DNA of 64,000 nucleotides from contig JAYUHM010000056.1 of the NCBI GenBank assembly GCA_043766985.1, positions 1 to 64,000 of the forward strand, read 5' to 3'. Origin of the DNA: JAAFIP01 sp043766985. Its GTDB lineage: Bacteria > Pseudomonadota > Gammaproteobacteria > Burkholderiales > Burkholderiaceae_C. The notes beneath the pieces are model-generated. The model was not told the DNA's origin, ran no database searches, and saw nothing but the letters and a program-made list of their open reading frames with translations. Below are positions 16,084 through 24,393 of the stretch, piece after piece (positions within the stretch are counted from its first letter, which is position 1; each line of letters begins with the position of its first letter). Position numbers and translations under genes: made by a program.

Positions 16084-16974
16084 TTACAGGGCTTTGGCGC
16101 TGAAGGTGTCGCACTGCTTCATGTTGCCGCTTTGCAGCCCGGCGTTAAACCAGGCCATGCGCTGCTTGCTGGAGCCGTGGGTAAAGGTGTCGGGCTGGGC
16201 GTAGCCTTGGCTCTTTTTTTGCAGGGTGTCGTCGCCAATTTGCGCGGCAGCGTTCAGAGCTTCTTCAATGTCGCCTTTGTCCAAATTCAGTTGCGAGCCG
16301 CGCGACCACACACCGGCAAAGCAGTCGGCCTGCAGCTCTAGCCGCACGCTCAGGGCGTTTTGCTCTTTCTCGCTGATGCGCCCGCGCATGGCGTCTACCT
16401 TGGCGCTGATGCCCAGCTGGTGTTGCACATGGTGGCCAATCTCGTGGGCTATCACGTAGGCTTGGGCAAAGTCGCCGGGGGCGCCCAGCTTGGTTTTCAT
16501 GGTTTCGTAAAAGCCCAGGTCGATATAGACCTTTTGGTCGCCGGGGCAGTAAAACGGGCCCATGGCCGCCTGACCAGTGCCGCAGGCCGTGGGCGTAGAG
16601 CCACGAAACAGCACCAGCTTGGGCTGCTTGTACACCGCGCCGCCCGCCTTGAAAACACTGCTCCACACGTCTTCGGTGTCGGCCAGTACTTTGGACACAA
16701 AACCGGCCATCTGGTCGTCTTTAGGCGGGCGATGCGCGGGGCCCTGGCTAACCTGCGGGGCGGGTGCGCCACCGCCACCCAAAATGCCAAGCACCGTCAT
16801 CGGGTTGATACCCAAAAAGTAAGAAGCCACCAGTGCAATAACGATACCGCCAATGCCTAAACGCCCGCCGCCAAGGCCGCCAATACCGCGGCTCCCGCCG
16901 CCGCCGCCGCCACCACCGCTCTCATCGCGGCGGTCTTCTACGTTGTCTGATTCGCGTCTGCCGTCTACGTCCAT
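16084..16974 (-). CDS. ypfJ: Putative neutral zinc metallopeptidase, YpfJ type
   Basis: The 296-residue protein carries the zinc-binding motif HEIGHH at residues 177-182 (AYVIAHEIGHHVQHQLG) and a third-ligand region LELQADCFAGVWS. An acidic N-terminus with a run of eight Gly (encoded by GGC/GCC tracts near 16900) precedes one membrane segment (IGGIVIALVASYFLGINPMT, about residues 41-60). The protease domain therefore lies outside the inner membrane. The family pattern FYCPGDQKVYIDLGFY and PDTFTHGSSKQRMAWFNAGL is complete. The function of the family is poorly known. Confidence 0.9.
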   Translation of the reverse strand: MDVDGRRESDNVEDRRDESGGGGGGGGSRGIGGLGGGRLGIGGIVIALVASYFLGINPMTVLGILGGGGAPAPQVSQGPAHRPPKDDQMAGFVSKVLADTEDVWSSVFKAGGAVYKQPKLVLFRGSTPTACGTGQAAMGPFYCPGDQKVYIDLGFYETMKTKLGAPGDFAQAYVIAHEIGHHVQHQLGISAKVDAMRGRISEKEQNALSVRLELQADCFAGVWSRGSQLNLDKGDIEEALNAAAQIGDDTLQKKSQGYAQPDTFTHGSSKQRMAWFNAGLQSGNMKQCDTFSAKAL

Positions 16975-17217
16975 AGCACTGTCTCCGTTGGGTTATCTGT
17001 TGGCCCCCATGTTACACCGAAGGCCGCGCTACAGGCGGTTTGCAACCGACTGTGTACGCAGCGCAATAAGGCAAATCGGGTGCTTAAAGGCGGGCAGCTG
17101 CACCAAGGTAGTGTCCAACAACGCGTTGTGGTTCAATGTGGTTGATAGGCCTAGGGTTGGCACTTTAAAACCCTGTGCAAAATTCACGGAATAATCGCTT
17201 ATTCAAAGCCAGCCACC

Positions 17218-17922
17218 ATGCCACTGCCCGCATCGCCCAAGCGCTCAATGCCACCCGCCCGCAAAGTCAGCACCGCCACTGCGCCCAGCGTGTTGGTGAC
17301 TGGCTTTGAAGCTTTTGGCGACGACCCCAGTGGCCAGGGGCTCAACCCCAGCGCCGTGGCCGCGCGCGCCCTGCACGGCAAGCGCATTGCCGGGCACCGC
17401 GTGGTGGCCGCCGTGCTGCCTTGCGTGTTTGGGCAATCGGTCAGCACACTCAAAGCGCTGGTGCTGGCGCACCAGCCAGCACTCATCGTGTGTGTGGGCC
17501 AAGCCGGTGGCCGCGCGGGTATTTCTATCGAGCGCATCGCCGTGAACCTGGACGACGCGCCCATACCCGACAACGCCGGGCGCATGCTGCGCAACACCCC
17601 GGTGGTAGCCAGCGGGCCGGCGGCCTACTTCAGCACCCTGCCAGTGCAAGCCATGTTGACCGCCCTGCAACGCGCTGGCACGCCCAGCGAGCTGTCTAGC
17701 AGCGCGGGGCATTTTGTCTGCAACCATGTGTTTTATGCGTTGATGCATTTGCTAGCCAAGAAGAAAAATGCCGTGCGCGGCGGTTTTGTGCATGTGCCCT
17801 ACCTGCCCGAGCAAGCCGTGGCAACGGGCATGCCCAGCATGGCGCAGGTTGACATCAACCAAGGTTTGTCGGTGGCGGTGCGGGCGGCGCTGGTGCACGC
17901 CAGCGCCGCCGCCAAACTTTAG
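17218..17922 (+). CDS. pcp: Pyroglutamyl-peptidase I
   Basis: The 234-residue cysteine peptidase removes N-terminal pyroglutamate from peptides in the cytoplasm. The catalytic triad is present: Glu105 in GGRAGISIERIAVN, Cys168 in GHFVCNHVFY, His192 in GFVHVPYLPEQ. The core begins VLVTGFEAFGDD at residue 25, so the first 20 or so residues are an extension; ATG at 17248 is an alternative start. A reductase of the ornithine cyclodeaminase family follows 80 bases downstream with a repeat copy between. Confidence 0.92.
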   Translation: MPLPASPKRSMPPARKVSTATAPSVLVTGFEAFGDDPSGQGLNPSAVAARALHGKRIAGHRVVAAVLPCVFGQSVSTLKALVLAHQPALIVCVGQAGGRAGISIERIAVNLDDAPIPDNAGRMLRNTPVVASGPAAYFSTLPVQAMLTALQRAGTPSELSSSAGHFVCNHVFYALMHLLAKKKNAVRGGFVHVPYLPEQAVATGMPSMAQVDINQGLSVAVRAALVHASAAAKL

Positions 17923-17938
17923 CAATGCGCGCCACTAC

Positions 17939-17992
17939 ACTATTAATTAAATAGCAGCTTGTGCCATACTCTATTGGGCTTACGGCATAAAA
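17939..17992 (+). repeat. Dispersed AATAGC/TTGGGCT repeat, copy 6
   Basis: AAATAGCAGCTTGTGCCAT, then ACTCTATTGGGCT, then TACGGCATAAAACACC. It separates pcp from the next gene on the same strand. Confidence 0.85.
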
Positions 17993-18002
17993 CACCTTCA
18001 AA

Positions 18003-18929
18003 ATGCTCTATAACGCCCCGCAAACTGCCCAAGCCTTACCCTACCCCGCGCTGGCCACTGAAATAGCCCGTCTGCTGCACGACGCCAGCGTGCAGGTGCC
18101 GCCGCGCGTGGTGCAGGCCCTGCCCGGTGGCGGCAGCTTTTTTATCATGCCCGCGCATGATGAACGCCTGGCCGTGACCAAACTCATCACCTACACCCCG
18201 GCCAATGCCGCACGCGGGCAGCCCGTCATCTTGGGGGACGTAGTAGTGTTTGACATTGCCACGGGCCAGCGCTGCGCCGTGCTAGACGGCCCCACGGTAA
18301 CGGCGCGGCGCACGGCCGCTGTATCGCTGCTGGCCGCGCAAACGCTGGCGCTGCAGCCACGCGGCCCTTTGCTGATTGTGGGCGCGGGGGTGCAGGGCCG
18401 TTCGCACCTGGAGGCTTTTGTTACGGGCCTGGGCGTGCGCGAGGTGTTTGTCCATTCACGCAGCGCCGCCAGCGCACAGGCCCTGGTGCAGCACGCCACT
18501 GCGCTGTTTGCCGCGCTGGGCATCACCGGCGGCAAAGCCACGGTGGTGGCCGATGTGGGCGACGCCCTGCGCCAGTGCCCGCTGGTGCTTACCTGCACCC
18601 CCGCACATGCGCATGTACTGCACGATGCAGCGCTGCTGCACCCGCAGGCCTTTGTGTGCGCGGTGGGCGCCTTTACAGCGCACATGGCCGAGCTGGCGCC
18701 CAGCGTGGTGCAGCACTTTGCCCAGCATGGCCGCATTGTGGTGGACACCGCAGACGCCGCGCACGAAGCGGGCGATTTGCTGCAAGCGGGTGTTGATGTG
18801 CCAAGCTGCCCCACGCTGCAAAGCATGGTGCAACAGCCGCCCACCGCGCGCACCGCTACCCTGTTTAAAAGCTGCGGCTGGGCCGGGTGGGATTTAGCCG
18901 CTGCGCGGCTGGTGCACCACCAAATGTGA
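18003..18929 (+). CDS. Ornithine cyclodeaminase/mu-crystallin family reductase
   Basis: The 308-residue protein has the family layout: substrate Lys60 in LAVTKLITYTPAN, Arg/Thr pattern in GPTVTARRTAAVSLLAAQ, and the NAD(P)-binding motif LLIVGAGVQGRSHLEAF with GxGxxG at residues 127-132. Sequences of this type often act as delta1-pyrroline-2-carboxylate/piperideine-2-carboxylate reductases, making proline or pipecolate, rather than as true cyclodeaminases. A link to pyroglutamyl peptidase upstream through proline-type metabolism is possible but not shown. The ATG at 18003 follows directly on the repeat, which probably occupies its leader. Confidence 0.85.
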   Translation: MLYNAPQTAQALPYPALATEIARLLHDASVQVPPRVVQALPGGGSFFIMPAHDERLAVTKLITYTPANAARGQPVILGDVVVFDIATGQRCAVLDGPTVTARRTAAVSLLAAQTLALQPRGPLLIVGAGVQGRSHLEAFVTGLGVREVFVHSRSAASAQALVQHATALFAALGITGGKATVVADVGDALRQCPLVLTCTPAHAHVLHDAALLHPQAFVCAVGAFTAHMAELAPSVVQHFAQHGRIVVDTADAAHEAGDLLQAGVDVPSCPTLQSMVQQPPTARTATLFKSCGWAGWDLAAARLVHHQM

Positions 18930-18970
18930 CAGGCCATGCTTAAAGCATGCAGCGCCGCACGGCCAGTGCG

Positions 18971-20842
18971 CTAAGGATTGCGCCGAGTTAACTTGCCCGA
19001 GGCGGTTTGTTGGTCGCCCTTGTAAGTGCCCTCCCAGCGGTCGCCGCTGGCCCATACAAATACGCCTTCGCCGTTCTTGAGGCCCGCCTTCCAGTAGCCG
19101 GTGTATTTATCGCCACCTTTCCACTCGTAGGTGCCCTGCCCGTCGGGCACGCCCTGGTTGAGGCTGCCTTTGTAGAGGTCACCTTCAGCGTACTTCATCG
19201 TACCCGCACCGTGTGGCATACCGCCCGCCATCTCGCCCTGGTACTGGTTGCCGTTGGCAAAATGCATTTTGCCCACGCCTTGTGCCACATCCATTTGCCA
19301 AGAGCCTTCATAGGTTTGGCCATTGCGCCACACGTACACACCCAAGCCATGCGTTTTGCCGTTGGTAAATGCGCCGCGGTAAGTGTCGCCCGACGCAAAT
19401 TTCATAAAACCTTCGCCATGGGCAATACTGTCTACCACTTCGCCTTCGTAGCGGTCGCCATTTTTAAAGATCAACTCACCTTTGCCGACCGCGCGGTCAT
19501 CTACCCACTGCCCGTTGTACTGCCCGCCACTCCAGGTAAACACGCCGTGCCCTTGGCGCTTGCCAACGAGCAAGGTGCCCTCAAACACATCACCATTGTC
19601 CCAAGCCACCCGGCCCACGCCAGACCAGGTGCGGCTTTTCGGGTCGCTGGCAAAGCGACCGGTAAACTTTGTGGTCCCCGCCACGTATTCACCATCTGGA
19701 AACGGCTTGCCTTTACTGTCCAGCAATGTATTGTGGGTTGTGCTGTTCAGCGCTGCGGCTGGCAAGGGTGGTTTTGCCTCAATAGCGGGATGGGGCTTGC
19801 CCGGCGGGTTGGCCAGCGCCACTGCGCTTGTCGGAGCCACGGGTTTCACAAAAGCTTGCAGCGAGGCCAGGCGCGACTGCGCCACCTGGGCAAACACGCC
19901 CTGCGGATAGCGCGCCAAGTAGCTGCGCAGCTCATCCACAGAGCCGCTGTTTTTTACGGTCTCCCACAGGCTCAGTTCAAGCCTGGTCGCGTCAGCGCTC
20001 TCTACACGCGCTGCACCGCTTGCGGCCACCTGCGTGGGTTGAAAGTAAAACTGCCCTTCCAGCGCGGTGTTTTCCCAAGGTGTTTGCTGGTTATTGCTGT
20101 CGCGCCGTACCAAGGTGCGCACCTGCTTAAACACTTCTTCCACGGGCAAGCCAGGGTTGGAGATTACCTTGGCCAAATGCTGGGTGTACAGGCCGTTTTG
20201 CCCATTGCCATCTGAGGCCACGGAGCCTGGCGAGGTAGAGTAAGCCACCATCGACCCCGAAGGCGCACTCATGGTGGCCAGGCCCATGGTTGATGCGCGG
20301 GAGCGCACCGCAAACGGGTTGTTGCGGCAGGCGTCCAGTATCACCAAATTCATGCGGTTACCTGCAGACTGCATTTTCTCCAGCACCAGCTGCGCATTCA
20401 GCGCGTCTTCAGCCACCTCGTCTTCATTGCGAATGTCCGAGTCAATTGACACCAGGTAGTTTTCGCCCTTCACCTGCACGCCGTGGCCCGCAAAATAAAA
20501 CAAGCCCACACCGCCGCGCTGTTTTAGGCGGTCGCCAAAATCTCTGACCAAACGCCGTGTCTCGCGCAAGCTGGCGTTTTCTGCTTTGATGACCTGAAAG
20601 CCTGCTTGCTTAAGCACCTCCTCCATCAAGCGCGCGTCGTTTACGGGGTTGGTCAGCGGCGCATTGCGGTAGTTGGCGTTGCCTATCACCAGGGCCAGGC
20701 GGTGCTCACCTGCATCTTGCGCCTGCGCCAGCAGCGTGCCCATGCAGCCCATAAGCAGCCAGAGCGCTAAGCGCGCCCAGCGCCAAGCGCGCTCTTGCAA
20801 GAGCGACACAGTGCAGCTGGTGATGGTCATGTGAACGGGCAT
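18971..20842 (-). CDS. Orthocaspase-like peptidase C14 fused to MORN repeats
   Basis: The 623-residue protein begins with a signal peptide or anchor (about residues 23-42, ending LLAQAQ). The caspase-like domain (about 46-275) has catalytic His120 in LFYFAGHGVQ and Cys172 in VILDACRNNPF. A linker with ETVKNSGSVDELRSYLARYP follows. From about residue 415 to 615 there are eight or so MORN-like repeats such as YEGEVVDSIAHGEGFMKFAS and YQGEMAGGMPHGAGTMKYAE. The export signal suggests a periplasmic or envelope enzyme. Bacterial orthocaspases usually cleave after Arg or Lys. Fusion to MORN repeats is known in proteobacteria, but the role is not clear. ATG at 20830 is an alternative start. Confidence 0.88.
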   Translation of the reverse strand: MPVHMTITSCTVSLLQERAWRWARLALWLLMGCMGTLLAQAQDAGEHRLALVIGNANYRNAPLTNPVNDARLMEEVLKQAGFQVIKAENASLRETRRLVRDFGDRLKQRGGVGLFYFAGHGVQVKGENYLVSIDSDIRNEDEVAEDALNAQLVLEKMQSAGNRMNLVILDACRNNPFAVRSRASTMGLATMSAPSGSMVAYSTSPGSVASDGNGQNGLYTQHLAKVISNPGLPVEEVFKQVRTLVRRDSNNQQTPWENTALEGQFYFQPTQVAASGAARVESADATRLELSLWETVKNSGSVDELRSYLARYPQGVFAQVAQSRLASLQAFVKPVAPTSAVALANPPGKPHPAIEAKPPLPAAALNSTTHNTLLDSKGKPFPDGEYVAGTTKFTGRFASDPKSRTWSGVGRVAWDNGDVFEGTLLVGKRQGHGVFTWSGGQYNGQWVDDRAVGKGELIFKNGDRYEGEVVDSIAHGEGFMKFASGDTYRGAFTNGKTHGLGVYVWRNGQTYEGSWQMDVAQGVGKMHFANGNQYQGEMAGGMPHGAGTMKYAEGDLYKGSLNQGVPDGQGTYEWKGGDKYTGYWKAGLKNGEGVFVWASGDRWEGTYKGDQQTASGKLTRRNP

Positions 20843-20946
20843 TAAAATTTGAACGCGTCAGGGGGTAAATCGCAATGGGCTTGTTCGGCCTCAACAGAGC
20901 CTGCACAACACTCTACCAAGCCGTAGAATCTAAACTTAACTATTAG

Positions 20947-21261
20947 TTGCATTATTTCACAATTGTAGGCATGTACAGCGCCCCGGCGTTCCAAAAGGCC
21001 ACGGGCCACACCCAGCGCGCCAGATACGACACCGTGGGCGCGCTGGCGGGCCGGGTGCTGCTGGCCGCGCCCAGCATCGCCTTTGCCGACCCCGCACGCG
21101 CCGCTACGGCGGGCACGCATTTCGCCAAAGTAGTCGACGCGCTTGGACTGACGGAAACTTTAGCCAGCGACTTGCCCGCCGCGCGGCAGTGGCTGGCGGT
21201 TATGGCCACGCCAGAGGCGATGCGCGCGTTTGCGGGCAGTGGTTTTGTAGTGGCGCCATAA
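20947..21261 (+). pseudogene. Remnant of a ModA-like periplasmic binding protein
   Basis: The 104-codon frame contains DTVGALAGRVLLAAPSIAFA, then DPARAATAGTHFAKVVDALGL, the typical centre of ModA-like type 2 binding proteins (LAAPSIAYADPARGATSGIHFAKVLERLGI). It then jumps to AARQWLAVMATPEAMRAFAG, the usual C-terminus. The signal peptide, first lobe and about 60 residues between the two blocks are missing. It is therefore a decayed gene with an internal deletion, although the frame remains open. Confidence 0.65.
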
Positions 21262-21280
21262 ACCAAGCCACCCTGTCAGC

Positions 21281-21335
21281 TATTTATTAAATAGCTGCTT
21301 GTGCAACACTCTATTGGGCTTTCGGCCTATTTTTT
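21281..21335 (+). repeat. Dispersed AATAGC/TTGGGCT repeat, copy 7
   Basis: AAATAGCTGCTTGTGCAAC, then ACTCTATTGGGCT, then TTCGGCCTATTTTTT. It lies just after the PhoD-like gene end (which is on the other strand) and after the ModA-like remnant. Confidence 0.85.
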
Positions 21336-21337
21336 TA

Positions 21338-22942
21338 CTAAATAGGCTTTCTATCGGGGGGCAACACCTCACCCGGGCCAGAGCGTGGCTCCACCGCATG
21401 CTGCTGCGTTTGCACCGGGTGAATGACCTTGGTGGTCGGGTCGCTCTCTCCTTCTACCCACCAGTTGGCCCACAGCCGGTCATCAATGTCCGGCTCTAGC
21501 GTTAAAAAGTTCCGCGCGCCTATCAGCCTGCGCGTGGTGGCCGGAAACTCGTACATCGTGGCCAGAATGCCTCTGTCCAGCACCTCTACTTTTTGGCAGG
21601 CTTGCTCCAAGAAGTAGCGCGCCATAGCGGGGGGCGCCGGGTGCACCATGCCGCTGGAGGTAAGCTGGTTAACCACCCTGGCGTTGGGCGGCACGTCGTT
21701 GCGGTCAGACTCAATGGCGCCCACAGCGGCCACATGCACGTCGCCCGACAGCAGGGTTACGCGGCAACCCTTTTGCGCCGATAAACGCAGCAAGCGGTGC
21801 ACCAGGCGCAGGCGCTCTTGCAGGTGTGGTGGGCTGGTCCAGTGGTCACGCAGGTCGTCTTCCAGCTCTTGCTGGCCTGGCAGCACACCCAGCATTTTCT
21901 CCAGCAGGCCAAAGGTAGGGTGCACCACCGGTATGCTGGACATGATCAGCAGCTGTGTCATGCCCTCTTGTGCGTCCAGCCATTTGTATACCGCCGCCCA
22001 GCTTTTTTCACTCATCACCTGGTCGGGCTTGTAATCGTCGTGCGCGCCATCGGGCCGGTGCGGCATGCGCTCGCTGCGCATGTCCAGCGCCAGCAGGCCC
22101 ATGGTGCCCATGCGAAAGCCCTTGCTGTAGCCGTCTTGCGCTGGCAAAGTAGCCGGTGGCAAGGCCCCCGTAGCTTGCAGCTGGAACAGCTTGAAGTAGC
22201 TGCTAGCCACGCTAAAAATACCCTGGTACACCGGGCAATTGTGCTGCTCGTAGGGGTAGGACCCCCAGCCGTCCATGATGTCGTGGTCGTCCCACATCAT
22301 CACGCTGGGTATGCTGCCCATCGCCACGCGCACGTCGGTTTGCGACCAGCGGCTGAGGTACAGGTTTTCAAAAAACTTTTCTACCTCCAGGCGCAATGCA
22401 GGGCTAAATTCGTAGGCCATGCGGTGCTCGTACGCCAACTCGCTCCATTGCGCCAGCTCGGGTACTTCACACCACATCGAGTCAGAGTACACCTGGTCGC
22501 CGCCCATCAGCAGCAAGCTCCATGGGCCAAACTTGCGGCCACGAATGGTGTCAGCGCCCACATGCAGACGGTCCATGCGCGCCCACAATGCGTTTTTATC
22601 TTTCACCTGCTTCATCAGCTTGGGGTCTGAAAACCCGTTGCATGAGGCGTATGCCAACGCCGGCTGCGCGCCCTTCGCAGGCACCTGCAGGCTGTATTGC
22701 ACCCCCGCCAGCGTGTAGCTCACAATCTGCGCCGCTGCCTTTTGCAGCACCGCAAAATCAAAGCGCCATACCGCGCTGGCCGTGTGCGGCAACTGCTGCA
22801 GGGCAATAGCCGCAGGCTTAGGCTGCCCCGCCACCGTCAGCACTGGCGCCGCATCTGCGGCATCGGTTACCACCAGGGCGCTCACGCCCCAAGTGCCATC
22901 TTGGCAGCCCAAAAACTTCAATACCGGCCCGAGTTTGACCAT
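21338..22942 (-). CDS. PhoD-like metallophosphatase
   Basis: The 534-residue protein belongs to the PhoD-like phosphatase group. Metal-site blocks are LLLMGGDQVYSDSMW (about residues 166-180), VMMWDDHDIMDGWGSYPYE (near 225-243) and the C-terminal VTLLSGDVHVAAVGAIES. A short beta-rich N-terminal domain (about 1-100) precedes. No signal peptide is visible, unlike Bacillus PhoD, so the enzyme may be cytoplasmic. Family members cleave phosphodiesters and phosphomonoesters in a calcium/iron-dependent way. The start ATG at 22942 is preceded by GGAGGCAAC. Confidence 0.88.
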   Translation of the reverse strand: MVKLGPVLKFLGCQDGTWGVSALVVTDAADAAPVLTVAGQPKPAAIALQQLPHTASAVWRFDFAVLQKAAAQIVSYTLAGVQYSLQVPAKGAQPALAYASCNGFSDPKLMKQVKDKNALWARMDRLHVGADTIRGRKFGPWSLLLMGGDQVYSDSMWCEVPELAQWSELAYEHRMAYEFSPALRLEVEKFFENLYLSRWSQTDVRVAMGSIPSVMMWDDHDIMDGWGSYPYEQHNCPVYQGIFSVASSYFKLFQLQATGALPPATLPAQDGYSKGFRMGTMGLLALDMRSERMPHRPDGAHDDYKPDQVMSEKSWAAVYKWLDAQEGMTQLLIMSSIPVVHPTFGLLEKMLGVLPGQQELEDDLRDHWTSPPHLQERLRLVHRLLRLSAQKGCRVTLLSGDVHVAAVGAIESDRNDVPPNARVVNQLTSSGMVHPAPPAMARYFLEQACQKVEVLDRGILATMYEFPATTRRLIGARNFLTLEPDIDDRLWANWWVEGESDPTTKVIHPVQTQQHAVEPRSGPGEVLPPDRKPI

Positions 22943-23059
22943 GTTGCCTCCTTACGCAAAATGTTGTGAATTGTTTGAACGCAAGGATAGATGTGAACTG
23001 CTGGAGGGCGCAACCCTCAAACTGATGAGGGTGTTACAGGCTGTTTATGACTTCAGCCG

Positions 23060-23356
23060 CTAGATCTTGGGATATCCGCACTCGCGTTGATGCCGCACGC
23101 GCAGAACCAGAGCCATATCGTGCGCTTCGTCATATTGGTACAGCGCCAGATAGCCAGAAGCGCCGCGAGAAATTACCAGCTCGCGCAAACCCTTACGCGC
23201 AGGTCGCCCGATTTTGGGATGCGCTGCCAAAATCTCCAACGCCCCCAGCACGATGTCCGCCGTATCGAACGCGTACTCCGGAAAACTATCCATCAAAAAT
23301 CGCGTTAAGCGCACCAGATCATCGCCAGCCTCGGCAGCCAGTACCCAGCGCGTCAT
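23060..23356 (-). CDS. ParE/RelE-type toxin
   Basis: The 98-residue product has the RelE/ParE fold pattern: LVRLTRFLMDSFPEYAFDTA (helical hairpin), then HPKIGRPARKGLRELVI and the terminal strand ALVLRVRHQRECGY. It overlaps the upstream antitoxin gene by 4 bases, the usual arrangement. Its C-terminal half closely resembles the toxin at 24088-24393 (RELVI..G.SGYLALY, VRHQRE). ParE-type toxins act on gyrase and RelE-type on ribosome-bound mRNA; the sequence favours the ParE branch. Confidence 0.88.
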   Translation of the reverse strand: MTRWVLAAEAGDDLVRLTRFLMDSFPEYAFDTADIVLGALEILAAHPKIGRPARKGLRELVISRGASGYLALYQYDEAHDMALVLRVRHQRECGYPKI

Positions 23357-23658
23357 GCGGCGCTAGGGGTAATGTAGTTTTTAAGTGGTTTCAAGCGCGG
23401 CTTAGCCACTTTGTCACCACGCGCCATGGCGCGAATGTACGCCGCAAACTCAGGGCCATCGTAGACCTTGCCCGTTGCAAACACCGCATCGCGGGCACGC
23501 AAAGCATCGTCCACAAACGTGTCGTATTCTTCGGCACTTTGCACTGCAGACTCTATCGCCTGCACCATCACCGCATGCGCGGTAGTGCCATGCTCAGCCG
23601 CCATACGCGCAACGCGCTGTTTGGTGTTTTCGGGGAGTTTGACGGAGACGAGTGGCAT
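23353..23658 (-). CDS. Ribbon-helix-helix antitoxin
   Basis: The 101-residue product opens with a ribbon-helix-helix DNA-binding segment (PLVSVKLPENTKQRVARMAA then EHGTTAHAVMVQAIESAV). A charged C-terminal tail follows that should wrap the toxin. The ATG at 23658 starts the ribbon strand. It overlaps the toxin gene by 4 bases. It faces a second antitoxin gene across a 130-base intergenic region, which should contain both promoters and operators. Confidence 0.85.
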   Translation of the reverse strand: MPLVSVKLPENTKQRVARMAAEHGTTAHAVMVQAIESAVQSAEEYDTFVDDALRARDAVFATGKVYDGPEFAAYIRAMARGDKVAKPRLKPLKNYITPSAA

Positions 23659-23788
23659 AAAGGTAGTGGGCGGGAGTGACTGGTATTAATATGTTAACAC
23701 CTTTTGTCAAACTGGGCTATTTGAATTGCGCTCAGTTTGCTTGCAAAATATCAATGCATTACAATTGCATCACACACAGGAGTCACCC

Positions 23789-24088
23789 ATGCGAACCGCC
23801 ACCCTCCCCGCCGTCCGTGTCAGCCCCGACACACGAAGCTTGATCGAATCTGTATTGCGCGAGGGCGAAAGCTTATCCACCTTCATTGAGCAAACAGCCA
23901 AGCAGCAGGCGATGCAGCGCAAAGAGGATGACGCTTTTTATGCGCGCGGACTCGCAGCCGCCAAGCGCGTTGACGCGGGTGGCAAAACATACACGCTGGA
24001 CGAAGTCATGGCTTCTTTGCGTGAGAGGAGTGCAAAGAAACGGCGTGAGTTGGCGAACCAGGCAAAGCCGCTGAAGAAAGCCGCTTGA
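23789..24088 (+). CDS. Ribbon-helix-helix antitoxin of the divergent pair
   Basis: The 99-residue product starts MRTATLPAVRVSPDTRSLIE, with a ribbon strand and helix, followed by a basic tail (RERSAKKRRELANQAKPLKK). The ATG at 23789 is preceded by AGGAG (23779-23783). An upstream in-frame extension from 23726 lacks homology. Its stop overlaps the toxin start by one base (TGATG), which suggests translational coupling. Confidence 0.85.
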   Translation: MRTATLPAVRVSPDTRSLIESVLREGESLSTFIEQTAKQQAMQRKEDDAFYARGLAAAKRVDAGGKTYTLDEVMASLRERSAKKRRELANQAKPLKKAA

Positions 24089-24393
24089 TGCAGCGCTATC
24101 GCATCGAATTTGAGCAACAAGCACTTGACGATCTCCAGCGCCTGCATGAATTTCTACTGGCAGTGGCCCCCGAATACGCCGATCAATCGCTGGATCGCAT
24201 CCATCAAAGTTTTAAGACACTGGAAATCATTCCCCACAGTTGCCGAAAAGCAGATATTCAAAGCGATCGCAACCTGCGAGAGTTGGTCATAGACCAGGGC
24301 CGATCAGGTTACTTGGCGCTGTTTGAAATTCGGCCAAATAATTGCGTGCTGATTTTGGCAGTACGGCATCAACGGGAGAGTGACTATCACTGA
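24088..24393 (+). CDS. ParE/RelE-type toxin of the divergent pair
   Basis: The 101-residue product (MQRYRIEFEQQALDDLQRLH) has the ParE pattern: EYADQSLDRIHQSFKTLEII, RNLRELVIDQGRSGYLALFE and VLILAVRHQRESDY. It shares its C-terminal half with the toxin at 23060-23356, so the two modules are paralogous. The ATG at 24088 overlaps the antitoxin stop; a TTG at 24085 is unlikely. A further gene overlaps its end by 14 bases. Confidence 0.87.
   Translation: MQRYRIEFEQQALDDLQRLHEFLLAVAPEYADQSLDRIHQSFKTLEIIPHSCRKADIQSDRNLRELVIDQGRSGYLALFEIRPNNCVLILAVRHQRESDYH

Noticed and set aside
19007..20215. A 402-codon open frame opposite the orthocaspase-MORN gene
   Set aside because: It has no recognisable domains and overlaps clear MORN repeats coded on the other strand.
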